6,979 nucleotides of DNA, taken from contig WFRQ01000385.1 in assembly GCA_015486425.1 (NCBI GenBank), positions 1 to 6,979 on the forward strand, read 5' to 3'. The notes beneath the pieces are model-generated. The model searched no databases, was not told the DNA's origin, and was given only the letters and a program-made list of their open reading frames with translations. Below, one piece after another: positions 5,944 to 6,979 of this stretch; position 1 is the first letter of the stretch; every line of letters starts with the position of its first letter. Origin of the DNA: Deltaproteobacteria bacterium. Lineage in GTDB: Bacteria > Desulfobacterota > Dissulfuribacteria > Dissulfuribacterales > QOAL01. The position numbers and the translations under genes were made by a program.

Positions 5944-6979
5944 CCTGGCATATTCCTATCCTTGCCATAGACCTGGCAGGCAGCGTTGCCATGATTATCA
6001 TATCGGCGTTATGCTTTCTTACCGCGAAAAGACTTGCCCATAAGGCGCCTGACAACTTCATGTACGGCTATCTGGTGTGGCTGTTTGCTGCACTGCTTGC
6101 CTTTTCACTCTCCCGTTCAGCCGGGCACATAATCAAACACCTGCTGATATTCTCAGGCAACAGGGAATGCTGGGAGAAACTGTCACCTGTAAGCGGCTCA
6201 ATAAACACTGCAACCTTTCTTGCCATTGCCTCCTTCACCCTGTTTTTTCACACCATGCGCAAAATTATGGCCAGGACCATCAGGGACAGGGAACGCATCA
6301 AGAAAATAAGCCAGGAGCTCCTGAACCTGAACCAGAACACAGAGGCCATAGTTTCCGAACGTACCAGGGCGGAACTTGCACTGAATGTGGCACACGAAAT
6401 CAGAAACCCGGTTATGGTGATCGGAGGGCTTGCCAGAAGAATGATTAAAAACAGTCTCTCAGAAGAGGAACAGCAGGAGAGGCTGAAAGCCATCATGGAA
6501 CAGGCAGACAGGCTGAACTCCATTGTAAAAAAATTTGAAACAATCAAGGGGGAGCTGACCTGGGCATTTACCAGGCATGAACTTACGGAACTTGTAGAAA
6601 ATGCCATTGATATCATCAGACCAGAGGCAGAAGAACAGCATATAACACTGAAATATGAAAAAAAGGACTCGCCGCTGTGGGTAGAAGGAAACGGCTATCT
6701 CCTTAAGATGAGTGTGCTTCACTGCATAAGGAATGCAATAGAGGCGTCCAGCCCCGGGCAGGAAATCGAGATATCCACGGAAAGAACCGGCGTAGGCGCA
6801 AAAATTCGCATTGAGGACCACGGAACAGGCATTCCAGAAATAATGCTCAAGGACATATTCGTCCCTTTCTTTGGCACCAAGGACAAGAGCTCAGGTCTTG
6901 GCCTGTCCGTAGTAAAGCAGATTGTTGAAGAGCATGGAGGTACCATTAAAATTTTCAGTACCGAAGGCAAGGGAACAAC
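5940..6979 (+). CDS. Membrane sensor histidine kinase, 3' end cut by window edge
   Basis: The visible 346 residues begin with three predicted membrane segments: about 6-28, 41-58 and 86-107. A short RSAGHIIKHLL motif (H63, H67) lies after the second. A charged coiled-coil linker (110-145) follows, then HisKA with H152 in NVAHEIRNP. HATPase_c has N265 (CIRNAIEAS), D293 (EDHGTG) and SGLGLS at 318-323. All phosphotransfer and ATP-binding motifs are present, and the window ends at GTIKIFSTEGKG, near the end of the ATPase fold, so few residues are probably missing. There is no PAS or other obvious soluble sensor, so the signal is probably read in the membrane, perhaps with the partner protein encoded just upstream. 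The ATG at 5940 overlaps the partner's TGA, and AGGTGA at 5930-5935 serves as ribosome site. The cognate response regulator is not in the window. Confidence 0.93.
   Translation, partial: MTWHIPILAIDLAGSVAMIIISALCFLTAKRLAHKAPDNFMYGYLVWLFAALLAFSLSRSAGHIIKHLLIFSGNRECWEKLSPVSGSINTATFLAIASFTLFFHTMRKIMARTIRDRERIKKISQELLNLNQNTEAIVSERTRAELALNVAHEIRNPVMVIGGLARRMIKNSLSEEEQQERLKAIMEQADRLNSIVKKFETIKGELTWAFTRHELTELVENAIDIIRPEAEEQHITLKYEKKDSPLWVEGNGYLLKMSVLHCIRNAIEASSPGQEIEISTERTGVGAKIRIEDHGTGIPEIMLKDIFVPFFGTKDKSSGLGLSVVKQIVEEHGGTIKIFSTEGKGT

Overview
The window looks like chromosomal DNA from a signalling-rich environmental bacterium. Moderate GC, frequent AGA/AGG and ATA codons, HDOD-GAF-PAS kinases and GTG/TTG starts would fit Desulfobacterota/Deltaproteobacteria or Nitrospirota. 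This is an inference from style, not a taxonomic call. The window holds five protein genes: two on the minus strand at the left, three on the plus strand at the right. A 633-base divergent intergenic region separates the two sets. No rRNA, tRNA, CRISPR array or transposase gene is visible.

Left block (1-4106, minus). A large HDOD-GAF-PAS histidine kinase (880 aa) is followed by a receiver-PAS-histidine kinase that runs off the left edge. They share an ATGA stop/start overlap, so they are almost certainly one operon and translationally coupled. The simplest reading is a phosphorelay in which the HDOD kinase phosphorylates Asp56 of the second protein's receiver and so tunes a second kinase. The final output lies outside the window.

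Middle (4107-4739). This stretch has no convincing gene. It carries a plausible promoter for the left operon, several inverted repeats including overlapping and mutually exclusive arms, and a strong Shine-Dalgarno site for the next gene.

Right block (4740-6979, plus). First comes a YjbQ/UPF0047 family gene with a TTG start. A 234-base MITE-like element sits exactly at its stop codon; it has 22-base terminal inverted repeats (20 matches), a TTA target duplication and internal long hairpins, and no transposase. Then come a small membrane protein of unknown function and a membrane histidine kinase, joined by another ATGA overlap, with the kinase cut by the right edge. Removing the element leaves yjbQ with the same stop codon and puts the membrane-protein gene a short distance downstream, so the element probably inserted into an existing yjbQ-membrane protein-kinase operon.

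The most interesting points are the precise, protein-neutral insertion at the yjbQ stop codon, the hairpin-rich element and its 15-base echo in the next gene, the His-rich membrane protein/kinase pair as a possible undescribed sensor, and the apparently complete HD metal-ligand set in the HDOD kinase.
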